Of a DNA stretch of 33,055 nt, positions 1 through 7,237 are shown piece after piece (the first letter of the stretch is position 1; every line of letters begins with the position of its first letter). The translations under genes and the position numbers were made by a program. The DNA comes from Trabulsiella guamensis ATCC 49490 (lineage in GTDB: Bacteria; Pseudomonadota; Gammaproteobacteria; Enterobacterales; Enterobacteriaceae), in NCBI RefSeq assembly GCF_000734965.1, contig NZ_JMTB01000095.1, forward strand, positions 1 through 33,055. The letters run 5' to 3'. A model generated the notes under the pieces. It saw only the letters and a list, made by a program, of their open reading frames with translations. It ran no database searches and had not been told where the DNA came from.

Positions 1-1
1 A

Positions 2-1102
2 TATAAGGGCAGCGGCTTTAATGAACTGCGGTTTGAGGATGCGACCGGGAATGAACAGCTGTACCTGCATGCACAGAAGAACATGGACACTGAGGTACTG
101 AACAACCGCACCACGGAGGTGAAGGTGGACCATACCGAAACCATCGGCAATAACCAGCAGATTACCGTGGGACTGGGGCAGACGGTGACGGTGGGTAAGG
201 AGAATGCCGGAGGCAATGACCAGACGGTAACGGTGGCCCACGACCAGAGACTCACGGTACGGAATGACCGGACACTGACGGTCAGCAAGGACCATCTCAT
301 CCGCACGGGCAATGACGAATCGCTGTATGTGGCCCGGGACAGAAAGGTCACGGTGGAGGGGAAACAGGAGCACAGCACCACGGGTGACCATCTCAGTCAG
401 GTAAAGGGGAACCTCAGCCTGACGGTGAAGGGGGACCTGGCACAGAAGGTGTCCGGCGCGCTGGGGTTCAGTGCGCAGGGTGAGATTGTGCTGAGCAGTA
501 ACAGTCAGATTACCCTGCAGTCGGGAAGTTCGTTCATTGTGATACACCCGGGCGGGGTGGATATCAGCGGACCGCTCATCAACCTGAACAGCGGAGGGAG
601 TCCGGGGACAGCGGTTCAGCCATTGCTGCCCGGAGCTCTGGCGATGAAAAAGGACGATGGCATTGCAGATGCTTCGTCCGGAGATGATGAAAGGGAGGCA
701 CAGAACAATGCTGAGGAGCAACCAGCACCTGAAGAGGAGAAAGAACAGGCGCAACAGAGCCTGAGATTTGCTTTGCCGGAATATTGTGTCGGTCAGTCTT
801 ACATTTTGCAGAATAGGGCTGGCGATATTATCTCTCAGGGCGCTCTCAGTGAGGATGGCCGCACACCCCGGGTTAAATCAGATAAACCGGATGAGTTCAG
901 ATTAACCGTTGGTGAGGAAAGCTGGGCAATTCAGGAACTGGCGGTAATCAGCAGTGCAGGAGATGGCATTTCCGAAGAGGCAGCAGACAACAATACGCCC
1001 TATGCAGACCCTTATCTCGATAAACTGGACGATGACGAAGGCAATTTCCTGCCATCAGCGCTGATTGAAAATATTGTCGGTAATATTAACGGCGATGAGT
1101 GA
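2..1102 (+). CDS. vgrG: T6SS spike protein VgrG, C-terminal part (5' end outside window)
   Basis: Open from the first bases, so only the last 366 or so residues are visible. The frame opens with NELRFED and then LYLHAQKNMDTEV, typical of the gp5-like part of VgrG, followed by many short TVTVG / DQTVTV / RTLTV repeats that build the trimeric beta-helix needle (about residues 40-190 of the visible part). After this comes a non-canonical extension of about 150 residues: an acidic, low-complexity linker rich in E, D, A and Q, then a small domain around LPEYCVGQSYILQN and a final acidic tail. VgrG trimers sit at the tip of the type VI tube and carry effectors; such C-terminal extensions often dock the effector encoded next to them. 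The next gene on the same strand, 53 bases on, is a peptidoglycan-hydrolase-like protein, which fits a VgrG-cargo pair. The VgrG call is firm; the role of the extension is inferred. Confidence 0.9.
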   Translation, partial: YKGSGFNELRFEDATGNEQLYLHAQKNMDTEVLNNRTTEVKVDHTETIGNNQQITVGLGQTVTVGKENAGGNDQTVTVAHDQRLTVRNDRTLTVSKDHLIRTGNDESLYVARDRKVTVEGKQEHSTTGDHLSQVKGNLSLTVKGDLAQKVSGALGFSAQGEIVLSSNSQITLQSGSSFIVIHPGGVDISGPLINLNSGGSPGTAVQPLLPGALAMKKDDGIADASSGDDEREAQNNAEEQPAPEEEKEQAQQSLRFALPEYCVGQSYILQNRAGDIISQGALSEDGRTPRVKSDKPDEFRLTVGEESWAIQELAVISSAGDGISEEAADNNTPYADPYLDKLDDDEGNFLPSALIENIVGNINGDE

Positions 1103-1155
1103 CTGCAATGCACTGAGGCAACCAGTTCTGTGAAATATTCGGGAGAATGATAAAA

Positions 1156-1995
1156 ATGAAATATATTCGTGCAAAACACGACAGGGATTTACTGACCGTT
1201 GAGTTCGTTGCGGAAGACGGTGCCCGGTATTTACGCAGTGGTGGTACAATATGCTGGCGCTTTTTTAACCCCGGGAATATCAGACCATCAAGGACATCTG
1301 TCTGTAATGCGCTAAAAATCGGTACAGGCGATACAAAAAGTGGCCGCTTTATGATTTTCCCGGATTATGACACGGGATGGAAGGCGTTAAAAAAATTACT
1401 GCGAGTATCCTATAAAGATTCAATGGTCAGAGACGTTGCCCGGGCTTACGCCCCGACAGGAGACGGAAATGACCCGGAGAAATACACCAGGTTTATCGTC
1501 AGAAAAGCCGTGGTTAATGCAGATGATTATATACGGGATATGGATAATGTAACCCTTGAACGCGTTATGGAAGCGATTAAGCAGATGGAGGGTTATTATA
1601 ATAAAGAGGAGACACAACAAGAGAATGTCATTCAGGCGACAAACATTACAATTTCAGATGGTAACAAACCGCTGGCTAATGAAAAAGTAAAGGTTGTTAT
1701 TGATCAGTGCACCTATGAATGGAGTACGAATCAATATGGAGAGCTGCCACCAATTGCTCATCTGCCGGGCAGAAACAAGATAGAAATTATTGGTGCTGGT
1801 CCTGATGGAACAGAGGACATTGTTTACTCGGCTACGGCGGGAACAGCAAGTCAGAACGTATTACTGTTGAAAAATTTTCAGATTTTTACGGCAAAAACAG
1901 ATATTCATGGAGAAGGAGAGAAAACAACCACGATATACACCGTAAAAAAAGAGATACGCTCGGCAGGATTGCCAGAGATTTACGGACTACAGTGA
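1156..1995 (+). CDS. T6SS effector, upstream-frame part: P5-like glycan-hydrolase domain plus start of LysM
   Basis: The first ATG (1147) lies one base after GGGAG, too close to use; the ATG at 1156 has the same GGGAG ten bases upstream and is preferred, giving 279 residues. Near residue 38 it has NPGNIR, then GRFMIFPDYDTGWKAL and a YAPTGDGNDPEKYTRF stretch. This layout (NPGN, F-x-F with a following G-W/R-A, YAP..ND..Y) is that of phage P5-like virion lysozyme/transglycosylase domains. A beta-rich middle region (about 155-255) of the kind used as a spacer follows. The end reads YTVKK, the start of a LysM motif, and then derails: codons after the A7 tract at 1944-1950 give 14 unrelated residues and a stop. 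Shifting to the -1 frame there continues the LysM as DTLGRIARDL and on into the next reading frame. It follows vgrG and precedes an immunity candidate, so a T6SS antibacterial effector is the best reading. The catalytic role of the first domain is inferred from family resemblance only. Confidence 0.7.
   Translation: MKYIRAKHDRDLLTVEFVAEDGARYLRSGGTICWRFFNPGNIRPSRTSVCNALKIGTGDTKSGRFMIFPDYDTGWKALKKLLRVSYKDSMVRDVARAYAPTGDGNDPEKYTRFIVRKAVVNADDYIRDMDNVTLERVMEAIKQMEGYYNKEETQQENVIQATNITISDGNKPLANEKVKVVIDQCTYEWSTNQYGELPPIAHLPGRNKIEIIGAGPDGTEDIVYSATAGTASQNVLLLKNFQIFTAKTDIHGEGEKTTTIYTVKKEIRSAGLPEIYGLQ
1944..1951 (+). other. Slippery A AAA AAA heptamer: candidate -1 frameshift site
   Basis: Seven A residues (1944-1950) are followed by G. 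In the upstream reading frame the phase is gtA AAA AAA Gag, the X XXY YYZ phase required for tandem -1 slippage of two lysyl-tRNAs. A -1 slip gives VKKRDTLGRIA, restoring a canonical LysM; without it translation stops 14 codons later at 1993-1995. A small GGCA/TGCC hairpin (1962-1973) lies 11 bases downstream, but no well-placed upstream Shine-Dalgarno stimulator is visible. A plain one-base deletion, or a homopolymer sequencing error, would look the same. Confidence 0.5.
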
Positions 1996-2735
1996 AAAGA
2001 CTGGCAGATTTGAATGGTATTAAAGATGTGAATGTGATTTCCGTAGGGCAGCAACTCAAAATACCGGATGGCATCAGTAAACCGCAGGAAGTCACATCTG
2101 CTCAGCGTGGTACACAGGCAGTCCCGACAGGGACTTCTGATAAAGGATATCCGCAGGCGAACGTTGGTAACAGTGCAGAACAGGCCCCATGGATGAAAAT
2201 CGCGCTAGAACAGGCAAAACTTTGGGCAGGGAAATATGAAACAGAGATCTCTCGCTCAACCAATTATCATAAGGAGATCGGTATAAATTTACCCTCTTTG
2301 GTTGGTGATAATAACGCTTGGTGTGCTTCCTTCGTTAATTATTGTCTTATAAGCGCTAATCCAGCATACAAAAAAAGTAATAAACCCGCTCGGGCCTTAT
2401 CATTTTCGACTGATTCGATAAATTTTAAAAAAATAGATTCTCCAGTATATGGCGCAATAGCATGTTTCAAGCGAAAGAAAGGAGGACATGTCTGTTTTGT
2501 TGTTGCAAATTCCGATCAGACGCCAGGAAATATTATAGTTTTGGGTGGGAATCAAAGTGACTCTATTAATTTTGTTGATAGAAGTCTCCGTGGACTGGTT
2601 GGCTTATATGTACCAACCACTTATTTTATGCTTGCTGAGCATGATCTTGTTAGTGAAGAACTCGTTACAGGAAATGCTGACGACTTCAATGCCAGTTTGA
2701 ATATTGATATAACAACTGATGGAAGTGAATCATGA
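1950..2735 (+). CDS. T6SS effector, downstream-frame part: LysM remainder plus Cys/His peptidoglycan amidase domain
   Basis: This frame continues the LysM motif (DTLGRIARDL, then LADLNGI and SVGQQLKIPDG) and then encodes a papain-like/NlpC-P60-type hydrolase resembling the TIGR02594 family. The likely nucleophile is the Cys of AWCASFVNY and the likely partner His is in KKGGHVCFVV. An internal GTG at 1992 could start a 247-residue protein independently, but it lies inside the LysM and has no clear ribosome-binding site, so fusion to the preceding frame (about 526 residues in total) is more natural. Such enzymes cut peptide bonds in peptidoglycan, and together with the first domain this would be an effector attacking both glycan and peptide. 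It overlaps the next gene by ATGA (2732-2735), the coupling expected of an effector and its immunity gene. The hydrolase family call is fairly sure; its activity in this strain depends on whether the frameshift is read through. Confidence 0.7.
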   Translation, partial: RDTLGRIARDLRTTVKRLADLNGIKDVNVISVGQQLKIPDGISKPQEVTSAQRGTQAVPTGTSDKGYPQANVGNSAEQAPWMKIALEQAKLWAGKYETEISRSTNYHKEIGINLPSLVGDNNAWCASFVNYCLISANPAYKKSNKPARALSFSTDSINFKKIDSPVYGAIACFKRKKGGHVCFVVANSDQTPGNIIVLGGNQSDSINFVDRSLRGLVGLYVPTTYFMLAEHDLVSEELVTGNADDFNASLNIDITTDGSES

Positions 2736-3448
2736 CTTTTCAAATTAAAATAGGAATATTACTATCTTTATTTTCGCTTTCTGCTATTGCAAGCATTGAT
2801 GAAAGTGCCTTGCGTTATATCAAAAATAAATACAGCTACTTAGAACATGCTAAATTATCAATTGAAATTATGGAAAATTATAAAAACTACACGTATTTTT
2901 GTGGAGTGGCCGTCGATCAGGAAGGGGATCTCGTTGCTTCAGATGGAAAAGTCGAGGTGTATGATATGATTATAAGAAAAGATGAAAATGATGGCTGGAA
3001 AGATGTGGCGAATTTTAATTCATTTTCGACTTTTGAGAACATTGAATGTCGATTAAATAGTGGACGACTAAAGAACTTTATCTTAACGCCCATTAATGAA
3101 AACCAGGTATGTAAAGACCTTACAAAGAAAGATCCGGAACGAATGGCAATATTGAATACCCTCAGAGTGGGGGTATATGATAAATTTGTTGTTAAGAGAC
3201 TATGTGCAACTTCATCTTTTGCCTATTTTTGCGGAGCGGCTCAGGATGCTGATGGATATTTAATTGGAACAGATGAAGCCTTAGATGTTCAGGATGTTAT
3301 TTTAAAAAAAGACGTAAAGCATAAATGGCAACAGGTAAAAGACTTTGGCTCACTTGCTTCTTCTTTAAAAAAAATAAACTGTCATTTTGATAATAAAGGA
3401 CTGTTAGAAAACTCTACATTAGAAAAAGCATATGAAACATTCAAATAA
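2732..3448 (+). CDS. Putative periplasmic immunity protein with two tandem repeats
   Basis: 238 residues beginning with a hydrophobic signal peptide (about residues 1-20, ending SAIA), so export to the periplasm is expected, which is where a peptidoglycan hydrolase would have to be neutralised. The mature protein is an internal duplication of about 110 residues: YFCGVAVDQEGDL near 55 matches YFCGAAQDADGYL near 165; each is followed by a V-D/Q-D-x-I-x-(R/K)-KD strand and then a W-(K/Q)-x-V turn, and each ends with a second Cys about 50 residues after the first (57/106 and 167/217). The paired cysteines could form one disulfide per repeat. The start overlaps the effector stop by four bases. No named family is recognised. 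The immunity role is inferred from position, signal peptide and location of the target. Base composition is clearly AT-rich compared with the core genes. Confidence 0.65.
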   Translation: MTFQIKIGILLSLFSLSAIASIDESALRYIKNKYSYLEHAKLSIEIMENYKNYTYFCGVAVDQEGDLVASDGKVEVYDMIIRKDENDGWKDVANFNSFSTFENIECRLNSGRLKNFILTPINENQVCKDLTKKDPERMAILNTLRVGVYDKFVVKRLCATSSFAYFCGAAQDADGYLIGTDEALDVQDVILKKDVKHKWQQVKDFGSLASSLKKINCHFDNKGLLENSTLEKAYETFK

Positions 3449-3548
3449 CAAATAGAATATTAGTTGAAAACTCAAAAATTTACTCTTTAATGGAGTAAAA
3501 ATCACAACTTTAGAAGGTCAAAATAGCATTGAAAATGGAATTATATTA

Positions 3549-3668
3549 ATGACAGGAATACAGAAAAAAGATGGAGTTTTTTTCTTCCCATATACTAGAA
3601 ACTGTTTGTACGCAATGCACCGGGATACAGGCAGAGAAGAAACTGATATTATTGTCATTGATAAATAA
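3549..3668 (+). pseudogene. Possible gene remnant, 39-codon ORF in AT-rich tail of the T6SS island
   Basis: An ATG-initiated frame of 39 residues (MTGIQKKDGVFFFPYTRN to DIIVIDK) whose frame stays open upstream to 3468 without a good start or ribosome-binding site. Its composition is protein-like and the end is clean, so it may be the 3' remnant of a lost gene, perhaps a former immunity or cargo gene. No family recognised. In the rest of the 3449-3981 gap, beyond this frame, no hairpins, RNA genes or other supported ORFs were seen. Confidence 0.3.
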
Positions 3669-3981
3669 AATAGCAGAGGTGATTTGTTATAAGCAAATTC
3701 AGTCACCTTCTATATAAGATATCGATTACTAAATGATAACATTCAGTAAATCCAGTAAGAACAAAATGACATTTAGCATATTGCCCAAAAAAAACATTTA
3801 CCGTTTTTTAATGTTGCCATTGTATGCGATTTCAAACCAACCAAGTACATCTAAAAATAAATGGTGACAAAGTTAAATCGTTGTATGACAACAAAGCTGT
3901 TGATTGAACGATGATTATTAAGGCTGTAAGCAATCTGTTGCAATAGAACATTAACTTTTATAAGTCACGCATTTAATCATT

Positions 3982-4281
3982 ATGAAACCATCAATCAAAC
4001 ATATATTGCCATTACTTTTTATATTATTTTCTTCTTATGCATTTGCACAGACGAGCATATGTAAGGGAGAACCTCTTTATGGTTATGGGAAAAAATTCTA
4101 TAATAATACAGTACATGATATTGAACAGATCTACCCATTAGAATCCGAATTAAAAAACAATTCAAATTCATCATTATTGTATGATGAAAGTCAGAAAAAT
4201 GACATCATCCCCAATTCAAATCGTATCGTCCTGAAGATAGATGGTAATAAAATAGCCAGAAATATAAAATCTGGTTACTAA
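3982..4281 (+). CDS. Small secreted protein of unknown function
   Basis: 99 residues starting MKPSIKHILPLLF, with a classic signal peptide ending SYAFA-QTS (cleavage about residue 22). The mature part is short, polar and Asn/Ser-rich, with one Cys, and has no recognisable domain; it ends abruptly in NIKSGY, so it may be a truncated version of a longer protein. There is no strong ribosome-binding site in front of the ATG. It lies at the end of the AT-rich stretch after the T6SS effector and immunity genes, in the same direction, and is separated by a hairpin from the converging aminotransferase gene. An orphan immunity protein or a remnant of one is possible but cannot be shown. Codon use is AT-rich like the immunity candidate. 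Confidence 0.45.
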   Translation: MKPSIKHILPLLFILFSSYAFAQTSICKGEPLYGYGKKFYNNTVHDIEQIYPLESELKNNSNSSLLYDESQKNDIIPNSNRIVLKIDGNKIARNIKSGY

Positions 4282-4310
4282 TAAGACAATGAAATTTCAA
4301 TATAACTATT

Positions 4311-4335
4311 AAAAAAAGCCGCTCCGAAGAGCGGC
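4311..4335 (-). terminator. Rho-independent terminator of the aminotransferase gene
   Basis: A perfect 7-bp stem, GCCGCTC (4318-4324) and GAGCGGC (4329-4335), with a CGAA tetraloop. On the minus strand the hairpin is followed by seven T (A run at 4311-4317). It lies six bases after the stop of the minus-strand aminotransferase gene. There is no T run on the plus side, so it acts in one direction. Confidence 0.85.
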
Positions 4336-4341
4336 GGTGGT

Positions 4342-5607
4342 TTATCGGGTCAGCGAGCGGTAAATGATATCAAGCGCTTTGCGGAACTGCTCATCCGGGA
4401 TCGTGAGCGGATAGAGGAAGCGGATGACGTTGCCATACACGCCGCAACTCAGTAGCAACAGCCCCTCTTTCATCGCTTTTTCCTGGAACTGACGAGTATA
4501 TTCCGGTGAAGGCTGTCCGGTCTGTGGATCGTTAAATTCCACCGCCACCATTGACCCCTGCACGCGGATGTCGGTGATCCAGGCGCACTCCGGTCTGGCT
4601 TTATTCAGGACTTCTGTCAGATGCTGACCGAGCTGACTGGCGCGCTGGCACAGGTTCTCTTCTTCAATTACGTCCAGCACGGCATGCGCTGCCGCCACCG
4701 CCAGCGGGTTACCCGCATAGGTACCGCCCAGTCCGCCAGGCGCTGGCGCGTCCATCACTTCTGCACGACCTACCACGCCGGAAAGTGGCATCCCACCCGC
4801 CAGGCTTTTCGCCATTGTCATCAGATCCGGCTTCACGTCGTAGTGCTGCATGGCGAATAGTTTACCGGTACGGGCAAAACCGGTCTGCACTTCGTCAGCG
4901 ATCAGCAAAATACCGTGAGTGTCGCACAGTGCGCGCAGCCCCTGAATGAAATCGGCGGGTGCAACGTTGAAACCGCCCTCGCCCTGCACCGGCTCAAGAA
5001 TGATCGCCGCAACCTGATCAGGCGCGATATCCGCTTTGAAAATCCGATCCAGACTCTTCAGCGCATCGGCAGTGGTCACGCCATGCGCGGCATTGGGATA
5101 GACACCGTGATACACCGAACCCGGGAACGGACCAAAACCGATCTTATACGGTGCCACTTTGCCGGTCAGCGCCATGGTCATAAAAGTACGACCATGGAAG
5201 CCACCGCCAAAGGTGATAAGGCCAGGGCGGCGGGTATACGCACGGGCAATTTTCACCGCGTTCTCAACGGCTTCGGCACCGGTGGTGAAAAACGCCGTTT
5301 TCGCCGGGCCCGCAATCGGTGCCAGCGCGTTAATGCGCTCAGCCAGCGCGACATAGCTTTCATAAGGAACGATCTGGTAAGCGGTATGTGTGAAGGCCTG
5401 AAGCTGTTTTTCAATTGCCGCAACTACTTTCGGATGGCGATGACCGGTGTTCAGTACAGCAATCCCGGCGGCAAAATCGATAACTTCATTCCCATCGGTA
5501 TCCCACAGCGTGGCGTTCTCAGCCTGTTGCGCATAGTAATCGCACATCACACCCACACCGCGCGGCGTTGCCTGTAAACGACGCTGATTCAGTTCGCTAT
5601 TTTTCAT
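4342..5607 (-). CDS. puuE-like: 4-aminobutyrate aminotransferase, PuuE/GabT type
   Basis: A class III PLP-dependent aminotransferase that would pass the amino group of 4-aminobutyrate to 2-oxoglutarate, giving succinate semialdehyde. It is closer to PuuE than to GabT: NQRRLQATPRGVGVMCDYYAQ, HTAYQIVPYESYVALAE and PYKIGFGPFPGSVYHG match PuuE almost word for word. The cofactor region is visible: TTGAEAVENAVKIAR (PLP phosphate), IADEVQTGFARTG (the Asp that holds the pyridine) and MTMAKSLAGGMPL (Schiff-base Lys). The start at 5607 (MKNSELNQRRL) is chosen because it has GGGGA eight bases upstream and gives 421 residues, the length of E. coli PuuE; the frame stays open 13 codons further but without a ribosome-binding site. 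It is divergent from a MocR/GabR-type regulator and is not in a puu or gabDTP cluster, so its natural substrate could be GABA or a related omega-amino acid. Confidence 0.9.
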   Translation of the reverse strand: MKNSELNQRRLQATPRGVGVMCDYYAQQAENATLWDTDGNEVIDFAAGIAVLNTGHRHPKVVAAIEKQLQAFTHTAYQIVPYESYVALAERINALAPIAGPAKTAFFTTGAEAVENAVKIARAYTRRPGLITFGGGFHGRTFMTMALTGKVAPYKIGFGPFPGSVYHGVYPNAAHGVTTADALKSLDRIFKADIAPDQVAAIILEPVQGEGGFNVAPADFIQGLRALCDTHGILLIADEVQTGFARTGKLFAMQHYDVKPDLMTMAKSLAGGMPLSGVVGRAEVMDAPAPGGLGGTYAGNPLAVAAAHAVLDVIEEENLCQRASQLGQHLTEVLNKARPECAWITDIRVQGSMVAVEFNDPQTGQPSPEYTRQFQEKAMKEGLLLLSCGVYGNVIRFLYPLTIPDEQFRKALDIIYRSLTR

Positions 5608-5685
5608 GCTGCTGTTCCCCATCATTGATTCGGTCAGTATTAACAACTTTGAAACAATGTCACGGTTTTACCCCTTAAGCGGTCC

Positions 5686-5691
5686 TATAAT
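5686..5691 (+). promoter_or_regulatory. Candidate -10 element (TATAAT) for the MocR-type regulator gene
   Basis: A perfect TATAAT lies 34 bases before the TTG start of the regulator; the matching -35 region is poor, which would suit an activator-dependent or autoregulated promoter. The divergent intergenic region (5608-5724) also contains TTCGAA and two TCGA-centred motifs that might be regulator sites, but no convincing operator could be defined. Confidence 0.35.
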
Positions 5692-5724
5692 CGAGTACCA
5701 GTTTCGAATAATTTAGGGATCCAA

Positions 5725-7191
5725 TTGCGTTCTTTAGTGTGCGATCTCCTGCAGCTGCGGATGGATGAGCAGCGCGAAGGAAAATTACATAAGAAGCTCT
5801 ATAATGCGATCCGACTGTCAATTCTTGATGGCAGCCTGCCGCCGCAGAGCCGTTTACCCCCCTCGCGCGATCTCGCCGCACAGCTTAAACTTTCGCGAAA
5901 CACGGTCCTTACCGTTTACGAACAGCTGGGAGCCGAAGGCTATATTGTTTCCTGGTCTGGCAGTGGCACCTTTGTGGCGCAGACGGTGCCGGACAGCCTG
6001 TTGTTTGCGTCTCAGCCCTGTGCTGAGGGTGCCCGTAAAACACGTAGTGTGACGTTCTCGCAACGCGGTCAGCGCCTCCTTGAGCATAGCAGCGCCAGCC
6101 CGCGTCAGTGGGGCGCATTTCTGCCGGGCATTCCCGACGTCAGCGAGTTCCCGCATACGCTGTTGCGTAAAATCCATCATCACGTTAGCCGCAAACCACT
6201 ACCAATGCAGTTTTCTTATAGCCCGTCCGGCGGCAGTCCGGCGCTACAACAAGCACTGATGGAGTATCTGCGCGTAGCGCGCTCGGTGCGCTGCATGCCG
6301 GATCAAATCCTCATTACCGAAGGCATTCATCAGGCTATTGATCTGGTGTCTCGCATGTTGTGTAACCCGGGCGATCACGCCTGGATTGAAGAGCCTGCCT
6401 ACTGGGGAATTCGCAATGTGCTGCAGATGAACGGCATAGAGTTGCAGGCGATCGCGGTTGATAAGAGCGGGATGAACCCACCTGAGCGCGTCGAAACACC
6501 GCCGCGGCTAATATTCGTCACCCCTTCGCACCAGTATCCGCTCGGCTGTGTTATGAGCCTGGAGCGTCGCCAGCGTTTGCTCGCACTCGCCCATCAGACC
6601 GGTAGCTGGATTGTTGAGGATGATTACGACAGCGAGTTTCGCTTCTCCGGCCAGCCCATTCCGGCATTACAGGGGCTGGTGGAAGACGCGCCGGTCATCT
6701 ACACCGGGACGTTCAGTAAAACGATGTGGCCCGGGCTGCGCCTGGGGTATGTCGTGTTGCCGCAGGTACTGGCGCAAACGCTAAAAACCGCCCATGTGGA
6801 GCTGTATCGCGGCGGGCGGCTGCTGGATCAGGCCACGCTGGCGGAATTTATCGCCGAAGGGCATTACACCGCCCACATTCGCCGTATGCGCCTGCTGTAC
6901 GCCCGCCGACGCCAGCGGCTGGCAGGGTTGATTGTGGCGTATCTGGGAAAAGAAGCGCTCAGTGATTTCAACGACAACGCCGGTTTACACCTCGTGCTGA
7001 AACTCGACGACGATAGCGACGACGTGGCGATTGCCCGCGCGGCGAATGAAAAGGGGGTGCTGGTGCGTCCGCTCTCACGCTATTACCTGAAAAAAACGGC
7101 GATGCGAGGTTTGCTGATGGGGTTTGCTGCGATGAAAGAAGAAGAGATGGAAGGGGCGTTTAAAGTGCTGCTGAGTTGTATAAAAAAATAA
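5725..7191 (+). CDS. MocR/GabR-family transcriptional regulator (GntR-type wHTH fused to aminotransferase-like domain)
   Basis: 488 residues. The N-terminal part holds a GntR-type winged helix: KLYNAIRLSILDGSL, then LPPSRDLAAQLKLSRNTVLTVYEQL (recognition helix) and GSGTFVAQ (wing). The rest is a fold type I aminotransferase-like domain with FVTPSHQYPLG, VEDDYDSEFRF and TGTFSKTMWPGLRLGY, the Lys of FSK being the PLP-binding residue. In this family (GabR, PdxR, MocR) the domain senses PLP or a PLP-substrate adduct rather than catalysing a reaction. The start is TTG at 5725, with AGGG six bases upstream; the first in-frame ATG (5761) has no ribosome-binding site. It is divergently paired with the GABA-type aminotransferase, the arrangement of gabR-gabT in Bacillus, so it most likely controls that gene. 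Its stop codon lies inside the T tract of the rpoH terminator on the other strand. Confidence 0.88.
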   Translation: MRSLVCDLLQLRMDEQREGKLHKKLYNAIRLSILDGSLPPQSRLPPSRDLAAQLKLSRNTVLTVYEQLGAEGYIVSWSGSGTFVAQTVPDSLLFASQPCAEGARKTRSVTFSQRGQRLLEHSSASPRQWGAFLPGIPDVSEFPHTLLRKIHHHVSRKPLPMQFSYSPSGGSPALQQALMEYLRVARSVRCMPDQILITEGIHQAIDLVSRMLCNPGDHAWIEEPAYWGIRNVLQMNGIELQAIAVDKSGMNPPERVETPPRLIFVTPSHQYPLGCVMSLERRQRLLALAHQTGSWIVEDDYDSEFRFSGQPIPALQGLVEDAPVIYTGTFSKTMWPGLRLGYVVLPQVLAQTLKTAHVELYRGGRLLDQATLAEFIAEGHYTAHIRRMRLLYARRRQRLAGLIVAYLGKEALSDFNDNAGLHLVLKLDDDSDDVAIARAANEKGVLVRPLSRYYLKKTAMRGLLMGFAAMKEEEMEGAFKVLLSCIKK

Positions 7192-7220
7192 AGCCGGGTG
7201 GCGGCTACGCCATACCCGGC
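7181..7220 (-). terminator. REP palindrome acting as rpoH terminator
   Basis: GCCGGGT (7193-7199) and ACCCGGC (7214-7220) form the stem of a REP-type palindrome. Read on the minus strand it is followed by TTTATTTTTTTA (complement of 7181-7192), so it looks like a working intrinsic terminator for rpoH, 17 bases after its stop. There is no T run on the plus strand. Confidence 0.75.
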
Positions 7221-7237
7221 CTGTATTTGCGATACGA

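Noticed and set aside
120-560. Repeated TVTVG/DQTVTV-coding units that look like tandem DNA repeats
   Set aside because: Protein-level repeats of the VgrG beta-helix; the DNA units vary and are not a CRISPR array or satellite.
4915-5577. 220-codon plus-strand ORF opposite the aminotransferase gene
   Set aside because: Shadow of a well-supported PLP aminotransferase gene; no ribosome-binding site and His/Arg-rich random composition.
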